DNA of 64,000 nt from Datisca glomerata (Eukaryota > Streptophyta > Magnoliopsida > Cucurbitales > Datiscaceae). The stretch lies in contig QANY01005768.1 in NCBI GenBank assembly GCA_003255025.1, positions 570,805 through 634,804 of the forward strand, read 5' to 3'. Within the stretch, counting starts at the first letter, position 1; the number at the start of each line of letters is the position of its first letter. This document shows positions 1-10,467 of this stretch, piece by piece. The notes under the pieces were generated by a model. It was not told the DNA's origin. It was given only the letters and a program-made list of their open reading frames with translations, and did no database searches. Made by a program: the position numbers and the translations under genes.

Positions 1-340
1 CTGTATTGGTTGTATAACGTTCCACTCATTCAATCTACTGCTAGTAGCTTTGTGATCTTGTTTGGTCCAGTTTGACTATTGCGGGCTTATACTCCTTGCT
101 AGAGAAGAGATAGCGCGACAGAGAGAGCCAGCATGACAGAGGGACTTACCAACCACAAAGAGCGAAGGCATGACAATAGGCATTCATTCTTCTTTCATAA
201 CCATCGCTTCCTCAAACACGGATAGGCGAGACTGTGGTATGGTAAGAGCTCGATGACTTCTCGCTCATTTTTGTAAAGGCACTGCAAGAAAGCGCTCTTA
301 CCTCCCCTCCTCAGCTAGAAGATTTTTCTGATAAAGCCTC
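1..340. repeat. Inverted repeat arm (partner 40443-40770)
   Basis: This segment reads as the reverse complement of 40443-40770, with position 1 matching 40770, so the repeat probably continues past the window edge. By eye the arms are roughly 85-90% identical. Many differences are transitions at CG dinucleotides: the partner keeps CG where this arm has TG or CA, and the reverse. I see no gene in it. The pattern suggests an old duplication that decayed in both copies. Confidence 0.85.
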
Positions 341-1400
341 TTGCCTCTTCGTTCACCTGCTCTAATAGCTCTACATAACATTCGCTCTCATTCACTTACC
401 TAACTGCCTGAGAAGGAAAGACAGTTTGAATGAATCTAGCTTATTGCAATGCTTGAGGCTTGAATCTTGTTTTTCAATCTAGCTTATTGCACTGCTGGAA
501 TCTCGCCTACTCTAAGATCTCCACATTACTTCCTCTTTCTCTTCCTTCTCTTTTTCTTCTTACTAGTTTTCATCTAACCGGTTCTTTTCCTTCTAACCGG
601 AAAGAGATAGCTCTTTTTTTATCCTAAGGCTAAGACAAAGGGCATAGATTATCATTCACTTGTGATCGCTATCGCTTTGGCTTGCCCCCGTGCTGAAAAA
701 TGTGAGCGTAACAACTGTCATAGGGTGACTTTTCAGCAGAGCTGAGCTGTATCTTGCACCTTCGCTACCACTTCCATTAGATACCCTTTCCACTAACCAA
801 GGAATGAGTTACTTATCGATTGGATTGAAGCGAGTTCCTCCAATTTCTAGTTCCGCCAACGTACAGAGCTCTTGGACTCCTACCCTAGTTCAGGCGATTA
901 CCTCAGATAAAGCACTCTTACCTTTCCATCTAGAAAGACAAAGCTATTACTAAGAAAGCCAACTAACATCTTTTTAGGCTTTCCTCAAATAAATCCTGAC
1001 TTAAAGAAATTCAAAGATCGAGAAATCCTTAAATCAGGAAATTGTGACAACTTGAAAAAGAAAGAAATTTCCAAACCTTTCTCATTACATTTTCCAGTTC
1101 CAACTTGATCGATCCATAACATAAAAAATGAGTCCTCTAAAAAAGTCGAAACCTTCTAAATAGCCCTTTTACGCCCGACCAGGTACCATACCACTTTTAG
1201 GTGAATTATTTAGGCCTCTCAAAAGTCTTCTTTCAAAAAGGAGGGTTCTGGTCATACCTAATCAACTATTAGGTTCTTTATCTACCTCAAACAACTGACT
1301 CGGTCTTCCCTCCCCAATTCCGGGAAGACCTCAGACTCGAGTACCGCCAGTATCGGGAGCTCTCCCTTTCCTCTCTTTTCTCTATGACTATTACTACATT
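341..1400. other. No recognised gene
   Basis: I see no supported gene, tRNA or known element here. The sequence has the pyrimidine-rich, CTAGC-studded look of plant mitochondrial intergenic DNA. Confidence 0.5.
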
Positions 1401-1406
1401 CTTGGT

Positions 1407-2047
1407 TTATAATTTCAACCTCTTAACCACCTTCTCAAAATGTGACTTCCAGTTTTGATACACCCATTCAGACCCCGATTCAGTCCTTATGCCAAATATC
1501 ATATCATCGGCATATCTCACATAACCTAGCTTACCTTCCACATTCTTGGTTAATTCTTCCATCTCACAATCGAGTTCATGTAAGAAGATATTCATGAGAA
1601 CTGGACACAAAGAACATCCTTGTGGGATCCCTTTTGTATTTAGAGAGTCAGATTTTCTCGATTTGTCTAATATTAAGGTTTTGCAATAGGTTTCTATAAG
1701 TTGATAAAATGGTTCGTTATTTGGACCAAGATGGGACCTAAGGAGTTTTAGTAAAATCTCATGATCTAAGTTGTCAAAGCATTTGAGAATATCGGGTTTC
1801 ATTAGTTTATCAAGCCTACCCCATGTCTGCATTTGAGTAAAGAATGTAATAGGTCCTCTACCTAGTCTGAAGCCATGAGATTGGGGTAAAAAATGTCCTC
1901 AAATACAATGTTTAGGAGTAATGATAAGGCGTCTAAGAATAGAGTATATGTTGCTTGGGGTTGTGTGAGAGGTCGCATTTCGTCAGGCTTCTTAGGTTTG
2001 GGAATCCAAGATCGGTACATAGGAGAGAATTTGAAAGTCCCATCCAC
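1407..2047 (-). pseudogene. Group II intron-type reverse transcriptase, frameshifted
   Basis: Two minus-strand frames together make a bacterial or group II intron-type reverse transcriptase core. The upstream frame (2047-1862) carries RSWIPKPKKPDEMRPLTQP, the usual early RT motif. The downstream frame (1832-1407) carries DILKCFDNLDHE, then GIPQGCSLCPVLMNIFL, then YVRYADDM with the catalytic YADD. They are separated by a one-base shift near 1885, since the alternative frame there reads on into the second block. The N-terminus, thumb/maturase domain X and any endonuclease are missing or not seen. It is not matR, whose sequence differs. Related RT frames occur in organelle introns and organelle plasmids. 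It is inferred to be inactive. Confidence 0.8.
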
Positions 2048-4190
2048 TAAGAGGGAAATTTTCTCTGTGAGTTATTTTTTAGAGATTAGGGTTTTCTATT
2101 TAGGTTTCTCCTTCCACAGAAGAGGCACGATCTCGAGGCAAAGGGAAGTGAAAGCAAAAGGGGAAATAGAATCCACAAACCAAAAGTAAAAAGCAAGATG
2201 AAGAGGAATTCAGACCGATATAAGAGCAATAGAGTTGGCAAATCCACTGCCCCAGAAGACAGAAAAGAGGATGTTCCAGGGACAAAGAAGCCAATAAAAG
2301 ACATTAATCTTGCCACTGTACTATAAGTGTATCAAACCAAAGACAAGATATGCAAGAAAGTCTATCAGAAGGAGATACCGATACGAAGATCGTCGGGGTA
2401 AGCCAATGGGATACCAAAGGGCTAAGGCAATTCGATAGAGGGATGCCGTTCTTTTGTGCTCTAGCATAGCGCTCCTCTTACTCGAGTCACAAAACCCGAG
2501 GGAAAGAGCTCATCAGCATGCAAGTCGATAAAACCTAAAGGCAAGATGCGAAGATAAGAGCTTGAAGTGTCCAAAAGCTTGAAGCATATAGGGGCAGTGA
2601 GCCCTTATTAGTAAAGTCAAGCTCCAAAATATGAGAGATTAACCTGCGGTGCGAATCTGACTCGACTAAGGAAAGATCTACTCTAAAAGATCAGAGAAAG
2701 AAGTGCGTTTGATATACTAATAGTGGCATAACAACTATACTGGCATTTTCTTCAACCTAAGCAAGACGCATTTTTGAGACATAGTGATCCATACTCTCTG
2801 GGGAGCTTAGGCTTGGCGACCCTGGCTCTGTCCACCAAACAAATATCAAATATCTCTATTGGGGACCTAGGCTTGTGGCACCCCCTCTCTCTTAAAGGCT
2901 GTTAAAAATAAATCTCTCTTTCTTTCTTATTCTCAGGCACAGTAGCTTTCCTTGATTCAGGCACAATGTCTTCGACAAGTCATTGTCTTAGTCTCTGTCT
3001 AATCTTTGGTCTTGTGGGTTACTCACCTTAGTCCAGTGTATCAGAAAGCACATATGTCTTTCCGAGACATAAGGAGTTAGACTCAGCCTTGATATATGAG
3101 CAAGGTCAGAGCATAAAAACCAAAGCGTTCAACCCCGCTCCTCGGCCTTCTTTAAAGCCTTGTGACTCCCATCCCATTAAGTCAGGAACCAAAGACTGAA
3201 ACTAGCATAGCCCTGGTTAGGCAGCGATCAAGGGATGCGCAGAGCTAAATCCTTTTTTTGTTAAGGTTCGAGAATCATACATCCCTTATCCGTGAGTCGA
3301 GAAGGATTTCCATCGCTGGCGAACTTGAAGCAGAAAGCAAAATGAAAAGAAAGGGAAAACCCCTCGATAGAAGGAGTGAGACTATACCCTTATCTATGAA
3401 AGACCAGTTTAGAGGGAAGCATCCGCCCTTTTCTTAAACATAGGGGTCATTGAACCCTATCTTTCCCTATCTACTTTCCCATTACTTCTTACCAGGAAAA
3501 GGCATACGAAGCTTTGCTTCTTGTAGTCGGCCCATAATGCCTCCCTTCATTTGCTTGCCTCCTTTCAGCTTAGAATGCCTAATGCCTATTATCTTATCTA
3601 CTTTTAGAAGCTAACCGCCAAAAGCGAGACCCAAAGGGTGAGCTTCTGGTGCAGGGGGCCAAGCATTCTTCCAGACGTCCCGACCTGAGAGCCCCATTCG
3701 CCTTTGGTACTTCAGTAGATCTTAAAAAAAAAGTGCTACTTCAATGCAACCTTAACTACTACTACATTACGCAAGCTCCACCAATACTTATACCTACCTA
3801 TAGAGTCAAAAAAGTACCAGTGATGGTGACTTTGATGGTTTATGGATTTAGTCAGCTAAACTCCATCAAACTCCTCACTAAATATCAACAAACAATATGT
3901 CGTGACCAGTTAGGTTTGGTTTACTTTGTAATGAATGTAAACTAAAATAGGTGGCCTTTATTCAAACAAAGGGAACCGAAGGTTTCAGTTTCCTTGGTAC
4001 TTTAGTATAGTAGTACGACAGTTGTTGTACTATTAAGATTAAGTACCTGTACAATATAATGTCGTTCTCCTTTACTTTAGTATTGAGTAGTACTTAAGTA
4101 GCTAAGTTGACAAAGTTGAATATCCTCCTCTTCTTTATAGTCGTAAAGAGCCCTTATTGTTCCTTAGTGTAGTAAGGAAGGAGGCATTCG
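2048..4190. other. No recognised gene
   Basis: No coding region is supported. Short open frames are present, but none resembles a known family. Confidence 0.4.
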
Positions 4191-4195
4191 AAAGT

Positions 4196-4335
4196 CTGAC
4201 CACTATATCATAGGCCTTCTAGTGCGAAGGCCGACGACTACACAGACTTTATACCAAGTCATGAACGATAGTAAAGCCAAGCCAAGCCTGTAGGTGAAGG
4301 GACGAAAGCCTGACGAAGGCCTATGATATAGTCAG
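4196..4335. repeat. Spaced inverted repeat (hairpin)
   Basis: The left arm 4196-4219 and right arm 4315-4335 are complementary over about 21 bases apart from a 3-base insertion in the left arm; the core is ATATCATAGGCCTTC. They are separated by about 95 bases. A long hairpin is possible. The function is unknown. Confidence 0.75.
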
Positions 4336-4713
4336 AAAGAAAGTACGTTAAGGTTACGAAGTCACTTAGCCGTCTACAAAGGGAAAGGCGTCGGTACGGA
4401 GTCACGTCAACTGTGGATATAGACTAGGCTATAAGGAACGGTGTCTTAAACTATAAACCCGAGACTACACTAAGGAACAAGGAAGCTTGACTGAGCAAAG
4501 AAGTCAAGGAACGAAGCTGCTTCTCTAATAATAGCCCCAATAGGAGGGGGGAGGTTTTTTTTAAAAGTCTTTTTTTTCTTTCTCATATACCGAAAAAGTA
4601 TTCACATTTTTTTAGATTGGTTCGGTAAATGACAGTTAGGGTGAAAGGCACTTTTTCGGGGGGAGGATGCAAAGCTGGGCAAAGTGCGTTTTGTATAGAT
4701 CGAGACTTGTAGA

Positions 4714-5395
4714 TTGATTCTTTACTCATTCCATACTGGGAAGAATTGTAGGAAATCGTTCGATAACACTTCTTCCTATTTCTCAATGATATCCGACGAT
4801 CAAGACAATTCTCGCGAAACTCTTTCATTTCATACAAGTTTCTTCTTTTTATTCTTACAAAGCAAATTAGGTCAACACTTATATAATAACCAATCATCAA
4901 TTGGAAGCGGGCAAGATGGTGATGAATTGCGATTCGTCCAAACCTTCGACGAGCAACTTATTGTGACCCGCCCAGAATGGCCATACATACTAAGACCTTA
5001 TTCACACAGCGAAGAAAGGTCGAGTGGAAGGGGGCAGTCAGCTGGCTGCTTCTTGGTCACGCCCCCTGCTTATAGATACGAAATACTTTATCTAAATTAT
5101 CAAATAGGAAATTTCATACCATTAGTCGATATACATATAGGAACATGGGTACATGATATTGAATGTCATCTAAGTCAAAGCGCAAAGCTGGCTCGAGCCG
5201 CATGAACTTTTGCTAAAATAATGAAAGAACCAGCACCCCCTACACTCTCTCTTAGGCTTGTGCGGCTACCTTCGGGTGTTGAAAAAATCATTGATTCCCG
5301 ACGCCGAGCTACTAAAGGAGGTAGACCTTCGGTGTCACCTTGAGGGAAGCCCCCCAAAGCTGGATTTCAGGCAGGGGTGGGAAAAGGTAGAAATG
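4714..5395 (+). pseudogene. rpl2: Mitochondrial ribosomal protein L2, degenerate
   Basis: The frame open to 5205 includes IGNFIPLVDIHIGTWVHDI and AKLARAA, characteristic of mitochondrial L2. Homology continues past the stop at 5203 in the same strand: KEPAP, LVRLPSGVEK and IDSRRRAT, then KGGRPSVSP and GKPPKAGF. In normal L2 about 45 residues, including the conserved HPHGGG loop, lie between RAT and KGGRP. Here they are joined directly by a deletion, apparently through a short ACTA microhomology. A TGG to TGA change also interrupts the C-terminal SVSPWGKP motif. The part before about 5080 is less certain and may be the variable insert of plant mitochondrial L2. The position just before rps19 and rps3 matches the ancestral cluster. 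It cannot give a functional L2. Confidence 0.85.
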
Positions 5396-5400
5396 AGTTC

Positions 5401-5683
5401 ATGCCACGATGATCTATATGGAAGGGTAGTTTTGTTGATGCATTCCTGTTGAGAATGAAGAAGAAGAGATATCTTCTTTTGAACAGGAAAATTTGGTCAC
5501 GTAGATCTTCTATTTTGCAGAATTCGTTGATTGCTCCGTACAAATTTACAATGGAAAAACTTCTGTTCGTTGTAAGATCACTGAAGGAAAGGTTGGTCAT
5601 AAATTTGGAGAGTTTGCTTCTACACATAAATGAAGACTTTCGAGAACAAATATTGGACCGGGAGAAAAAAGGGGATAAAGTAA
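5401..5683 (+). pseudogene. rps19: Mitochondrial ribosomal protein S19, broken
   Basis: The frame starts MPR, then hits TGA at codon 4 (5410-5412) where the family has CGA arginine. It continues SIWKGSFVDAFLLRMKKK, a clear S19 start. Near 5518 one C is missing compared with the usual gene, shifting the frame; the rest of S19 (KITEGKVGHKFGEF) then lies in another frame up to 5683. Downstream the usual CGT and ACG triplets read CAT and ATG, which are CG decay changes. It sits 13 bases before rps3, as in the normal cluster. It is a pseudogene unless the source organism differs in ways I cannot see. Confidence 0.92.
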
Positions 5684-5696
5684 AGTCTAAGTGCAT

Positions 5697-5770
5697 ATGG
5701 CACGGAAAGGAAATCCGATTTCGATAAGACTTGATCTGAATCGTAGTTTAGATTCAAGTCGATTCAGTGA
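5697..5770 (+). CDS. rps3: rps3 exon 1 (partial gene)
   Basis: This 74-base exon reads MARKGNPISIRLDLNRS and ends in phase 2 at the usual site of the angiosperm rps3 intron. It has no stop and only minor substitutions. Exon 2, which begins with a run of tyrosines and carries most of S3, was not found anywhere in the window, so only an orphan exon and the start of its intron are present. An in-frame GTG 6 bases upstream is not the family start. The ATG directly after rps19 is chosen. Confidence 0.9.
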
Positions 5771-6420
5771 CGGCGACCGTGAAAGTCATCGAATGGGTAA
5801 GCCTTTTCCTTCAGTTTGTCTTATATTTAAAATAAAAAAAAGCATTGGAGGACGTTGCAGATGTCCGAGACGGACACGACTTCTTCTAATGCTAGAAGAC
5901 CACTAGAAGACACCCGACACTAGAGCATGTCGTGAAAGAAGCACCTTGGGCTTGCTTCGATCGTGTCTCTAGGGCACAGTTGAATGTAAATATCATGAAC
6001 GCGAAGTGTAGGATACCAGGCCGAGAAACCCGGGCAACCACTCCTTTATGTGCTGATCGCTAGCGCATCCAAGGCCCCGACGCCCAGCTCAACTGGAGAG
6101 GCCCTAGCCTGATCTAAGAAGTGATAATTCAGTTCGGATAGACTTCATTCAAGAACGCCGCCGCCCCTGGAATCCAGAAGAAAACAAGTGCTAAGTTTCA
6201 TATCAGTGAATAAACCTAAATGAAAGAAGAGACGTTTCCCGCTCGGCGCCTAAAGTGCACTATGCTCCCCTTCAACAAATGGGAGTTTTCGGTGCAATAG
6301 GTGAACCACGCAAGCTAGTTAGATGCGTGGGACAGAGGGCTCGTAGTACCTGCTAGCGCAGCTATGCAGTGAAAGGGAAGGAGCCTAAATCGACCCCCTT
6401 CTTTCTTTTTTTTTTCATTG
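5771..6420 (+). other. rps3: rps3 group II intron, 5' part (putative)
   Basis: Sequence directly after exon 1 begins CGGCGACCGTGAAAGTCATC, as expected for the first bases of the rps3 intron, and continues as structured, moderately GC-rich DNA typical of group II intron domain I. The 3' half with domain V and exon 2 is not recognised nearby, so the intron seems cut off. The right limit is a guess. Confidence 0.55.
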
Positions 6421-7021
6421 AAAAAAAAAAAGCAGTACGTAGTACAAAGAGATTAGACTCTCGGATGAGACTAAGCAGCCACCGACCGTTTTGACGTGCT
6501 CCTGACCTATCTTGATTAAGACCGAAAACCTATCTAAAATGGAGCCTAGTTTAAGCTGTCAAACAAATATGATAGAATAGAAAATGAAGAATAACCACTA
6601 GTAGGGATATGGATGGAGTCGCGCTCGTAGAAAAGGAGAAGAGACTTGACTTTCTATGTTCTTAGTAAAGCGCTAACGCTGCATACTTTCTAAAGCAAGG
6701 TTGCTTTTCTAATTATATAAGAATATAAGAAGCGTTTGCGCTTTAGTTTTCAATAAGGACGTCTTTAGGCTTGACTAAGACTAAGAACATAGAAAGGGCT
6801 TTTTCATCAGGGTACGCAGGTTTGGAACCCTATACAAGGGGCTTTTCCTTTCAAATGACAACTGCCTCTTCCTGTTGCGAGGGCGTTGCCCGAAACCAAA
6901 CCGCCCCCCCGCCCGATCAAGTACNCCCCCCCCCCCCCCCGGCCGATCCAGTACTAGTTTCTTTGATGGTAAGCCTACTTAGGTTAGGGGGCATTGCCCC
7001 TCATTTCTTACCAACCTCCGA
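6421..7021. other. No gene; 14-base motif and poly-C tract
   Basis: No coding region is supported. It contains one copy of AGGTTTGGAACCCT at 6818-6831. At about 6900-6955 there is a poly-C tract with one N (6925), flanked by near-identical CCGATC(A/C)AGTAC pieces. The N suggests trouble sequencing the homopolymer. Confidence 0.7.
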
Positions 7022-7205
7022 TTCCTAAACCACCAAGCCCTTCCTTCGTAGAGCCATGTATTGTAAGTGATCTGAACCTGCCCGGAGCGAGCATCCCGTA
7101 GAGGCAAGTGAAGTTGGTGAGCCGTATGATAGGCAACTATCTCCTGCGGTTTGGAGAGGACTCAACTAGTACCCCCTTGGTTTCGGGGTGGACCCTTTCA
7201 CTCTA
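7022..7205 (+). other. nad2: nad2 intron 4, 3' end with domain V (copy A)
   Basis: The hairpin GAGCCGTATGATAGGCAACT is followed by ATCTCCTGCGGTTTGGAG, the form of a group II intron domain V, and leads into nad2 exon 5. Copy B (minus strand, about 54764-54950) has the same element with fewer changes. Only the intron end is present here; exon 4 is absent. Confidence 0.8.
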
Positions 7206-7395
7206 TTTTATTATATACGCTTAGCGAAAAGAATGTTTTTTTGATACACGTAGGACATGGATTCTATATGAACCAATGGATCGTGACAAGTCGTTACTAC
7301 TAGCAATGACTTCCTTTTTCATTACTTCATCCTTCCCATATCCCTCTCCCTTGTTCTTAGTTACTCATCAAATGGCACTCAGTTCATATCTTTAA
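7206..7395 (+). pseudogene. nad2: NADH dehydrogenase subunit 2, exon 5 (copy A)
   Basis: The exon reads FYYIRLAKRMF, then an extra T in a run of seven T (about 7236) shifts the frame. The rest, TWILYEPMDRDKS to the end VTHQMALSSYL and TAA, is in the shifted frame. It is 190 bases against 183 in copy B, which lacks six bases but not the extra T. Nad2 is a proton-pumping membrane subunit of complex I, and this exon encodes its C-terminus. It would need trans- and cis-spliced partners that are not here. Confidence 0.9.
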
Positions 7396-7484
7396 GTTCG
7401 ATCATTGACACGGTTCAAAGAAAGGGTGGGCCATTAATAAAGAATCGATTCCAAACCATAATGCTAGCAGATGACGGGCCTCCT

Positions 7485-7681
7485 CTTTTCTTTTCCTTAA
7501 TGAAACCTTTATTATTAACTCAAATCAGAAGGACCAAAAATTAGGCTGCTGCTTCAGATTTAGGCTTTTGCCTCTTTGTTAAAAAAAAAGAGACGTGTGA
7601 GGGATTATGACTGGGGTGTCAGTTAAAAAGGTTCTTACAATGTTTGTTCAAATCAATCAACATTCTTCTTCTTCTTTAACT
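7485..7681. other. About 197-base insert unique to copy A
   Basis: Copy B runs directly from GGGCC to TAAGGAGATG at the matching place, while copy A carries this extra stretch. It contains the dispersed motif TTAGGCTGCTGCTTCAGATT (7541-7560). I see no clear target-site duplication. Confidence 0.6.
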
Positions 7682-7889
7682 TAAGGATAGGAAGGAGGAC
7701 TTTCTAAGAAGAGCTTGGGACCAATGAACGGAAGAACAGAACAAAGATGATGAAATGAAGAAGAATGAACGGGAGGCGTCGGAGGAAGGACTGACGAACC
7801 ACTTACTTGTGTTTGGTTAACTTCTTTACTGACTTGGGGTTCTTTCTCGTAAGTGATATACCTACACCCTGCACGCACATTGACTCTTT

Positions 7890-8202
7890 CTATATACGTA
7901 TACGTTGATAGCCATTTGTAAAAAGCTCATCTCTCTCTCTCTTAAATACAATTTTTTCAGGTCGAACCAAGCCCAGATCCAGCTGAAAAACAGAATGTAA
8001 TACGCTCAGATGCTTCATAGCTTCAACATGCCCCTTTCTTATTATTAATAAGATAGGGTTCAAAACATTTATTGAAGAAAGAGCTATTGCCTTCAACTCA
8101 AAACAGAACAGAACGTTCCTTCACAATGCAGGGCCGATATTTTTCGTAGCAGCTAAGGATGAGTTTGATCCATTAGGTTCTTCGATTTCTTCGGAAAAGA
8201 AA
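7890..8202 (-). pseudogene. Remnant of the sdh4-downstream frame (copy A)
   Basis: Minus-strand frames SSINVLNPILLIIRKGHV and EAMKHLSVLHSVFQLDLG match the region after sdh4 in copy B (53896-54150). I do not recognise the protein. It is joined directly to the broken cox3 by a deletion at about 8202. Confidence 0.6.
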
Positions 8203-8657
8203 TGATGAGCCCAAGTTACGGCAGCTCCGGATGAAAGGAGAATTGGGGTATTAAGAAAAGGGATTTCCCGAGGATCTAAAACCCCAATTCCTTTTGGGGG
8301 CCAAATACCTCCTATCTCTACCGTAGGTGCCAAAGAAGAATGAGAAGAATCCTGGAAAAAAAAAAGCAAAAAGGAACATAACCCCCGATACGATAAACTG
8401 AATAAAACCATATCGAAGTCCTAATTGTATGACTTTGGTATGATGTCCTTCCAACGTGGATTCATGTAGAACATATCACCACCATACGAACATGGTATAT
8501 AGGATAAATATGAGGCCCAAACTGAGAAGTGTTGCACCTCCTTGAAATGAGTGTACATCACACCTCCTATGGTGGTTGCCAAAGCTACGAGTGAACCCAA
8601 AATAGGCCATGGACTTGGATATACCAAATGATAAGAATGCCTCTTAGATTCAATCAT
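8203..8657 (-). pseudogene. cox3: Cytochrome c oxidase subunit 3, truncated (copy A)
   Basis: The start [19 protein letters not shown] is at 8657. Later pieces ([41 protein letters not shown]) lie in three frames, so several small indels are present. Homology stops after WAHH and the sequence continues as the region beyond sdh4. Compared with copy B, 53301-53895 has been removed at a TCAT repeat. About 110 C-terminal residues, including the last membrane helices, are gone. Cox3 is an integral complex IV subunit; this copy cannot be functional. Confidence 0.93.
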
Positions 8658-10467
8658 AAACCACTTTGCCTCGGTTATATGTAAACCCCCCCCCTTTACC
8701 CCCACCCGCTAAAGTGGTAAAGAAGGGCTCTTTAGGGTCTCATTTTCTTTCTATCTGACAGGACAAACAAAGAGGAAGGGATGGTTCTTTCATTGCATTG
8801 ATAGAAGTCTAACTAGAAAAAGATCTCTCTATGACTTTGAGAAGAGAATCTCATTGGTTTGACCGATGAACTACGTGGGAAAATGGACCTTCCTTCTTTC
8901 GTTGATTTTCAGCAAGCATTTTTGTGAAGACACAATTCTATTTTGTTTCAGAAAACTTGTTTTTGGTCGCAGATTAGTGCGTTCTGCGCTGCCGCCGGCC
9001 TAAAATCAAAGGCGCGGGTTGATCTCTCTGTTTAAGGCTGCATTCATTTATTCAACTTGACACGTGAGAAGGGCTGACTCTCCTAGTGGCTCGGCTTGGT
9101 CTCACTCCCTTTGAGCTAGAACTAATGGATTAGCATTAATAATAAATTCCCCAGGGGGATTTCTTTCCTATACTTGCTTGCTAAACAGAGTTGCCTTCCA
9201 CACGTGCACTGAAATAAGAGTCTGCTACTAGCCTTAGGCAAAACCCGGAGTCTCTTGCTTGAACCTCATTCTCCTATCTTAAATAAGGCATGAATGGTGG
9301 CATAAAAGAATTGGAACGGCTGCCGCGCCTGATTCGACTCACCATTATTAGGCCTTCTTTGTCTTCACATTACCCTAGTTCCTTAATCCAAATAGCCATT
9401 GGAGAAGCTGAGCTAGCTAACCTAAGTCCGTAGCTAAATTTCTCAAACAAGAGTTCCATTCCCCTTACTCGTATTGCAGGCAAATCCCGTTACTAGTACT
9501 TCTGGTTAGCCCACTTGCCCGAGCACACTCTCAACTTGTAGATGCACCAATCCAGCCTTCCCCCATGAGAAAAACCAAGAGACCATGAACACTAGCACGC
9601 ATGAAAATAACCCTTTTGAAAGCATACCTAAGGCGCGGGCATCCATCCAATCTTCATCTATAGATATCAAGACGAAGATCTATTAACACGCACGGCTACC
9701 TATATAACAAGTTACCTCTGACCTCTGTCTCACGACCGTAAATAGAACCTGTAGCTTCATGCCCTGAACTGAACTACTACTAGCTTAGCTGCCTAGCTAC
9801 TAAGAACTTGGCACCCGTTCTGCCAATATAGTAGAAAGAGTATAAGTACGATTCCACTCAGGGCACACTTGTTAGCTCCAGTTCCCATCTGTCTTGTAAA
9901 GAACTAGAACTCGAACTGCCCGCAGTTACGAGACTAGCTCCCCTGGCCGTAGCAACTACAGTTACTCTTGCTCCTAAGCTTCGAAATCCTTACCTCAGGG
10001 GATTAAGGTAGCATTAGCTACTTACTTATATTAGAGTAGGACAAGGCATTTACTCTATTCCTTCCTATTTCATATCATACTTGGGAACTACTTTCTCTAA
10101 GTCCAGAATAACGGCCTTGGTTCAACTCGTAGCTCGAAACGCTGCCAACTCCTTACTTAGATTTCAGGGGGTTAAGGTAGTTTACTCGCTGGCTGATAAG
10201 TCAGGTAACGAAGCCTAAGATTAGATGAATGATTATCTTACTAGTTTGTTTAACTGAGGTTCCCCACCTAAGTCCCATATCTTAAAGTAAAGACTCTAAC
10301 TCAACAGTAAGCTTCCTTTACTTGGCTTCAAGTCCCATAAGAGAAGGAAGAATAGTTGAAAGCTAGAGAGTAGCTGCCTAGCTACAAACTGAAAATCCTG
10401 GTGAAAGGAAGGCATTTTACTTACTTAGCTTAGAGTCCCAAAAGGTGTTATAAGCTGGAAGCTAAGA

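Larger units (their letters stand above)
7022..10467. repeat. Large inverted repeat, copy A
   Basis: In reverse order this matches 54963-48855 (copy B). It includes the nad2 intron 4 end and exon 5, a cox3 remnant, and the region at 9110-10467 that matches 48855-50060. It is shorter than copy B. It lacks about 595 bases covering the cox3 C-terminus and sdh4, and about 2.4 kb holding atp8 (copy B about 50060-52420). It gains small inserts at about 7485-7681, 9290-9350 and 9485-9575. The two copies differ by many transitions, often at CG. Confidence 0.85.

Noticed and set aside
1893..2316. Open frames on both strands over 1893-2316
   Set aside because: The plus frame partly shadows the RT; the minus frames have no family resemblance.
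8121..8705. New proteins in the minus-strand frames at 8.1-8.7 kb
   Set aside because: They are pieces of frameshifted cox3 joined to the sdh4-downstream region.
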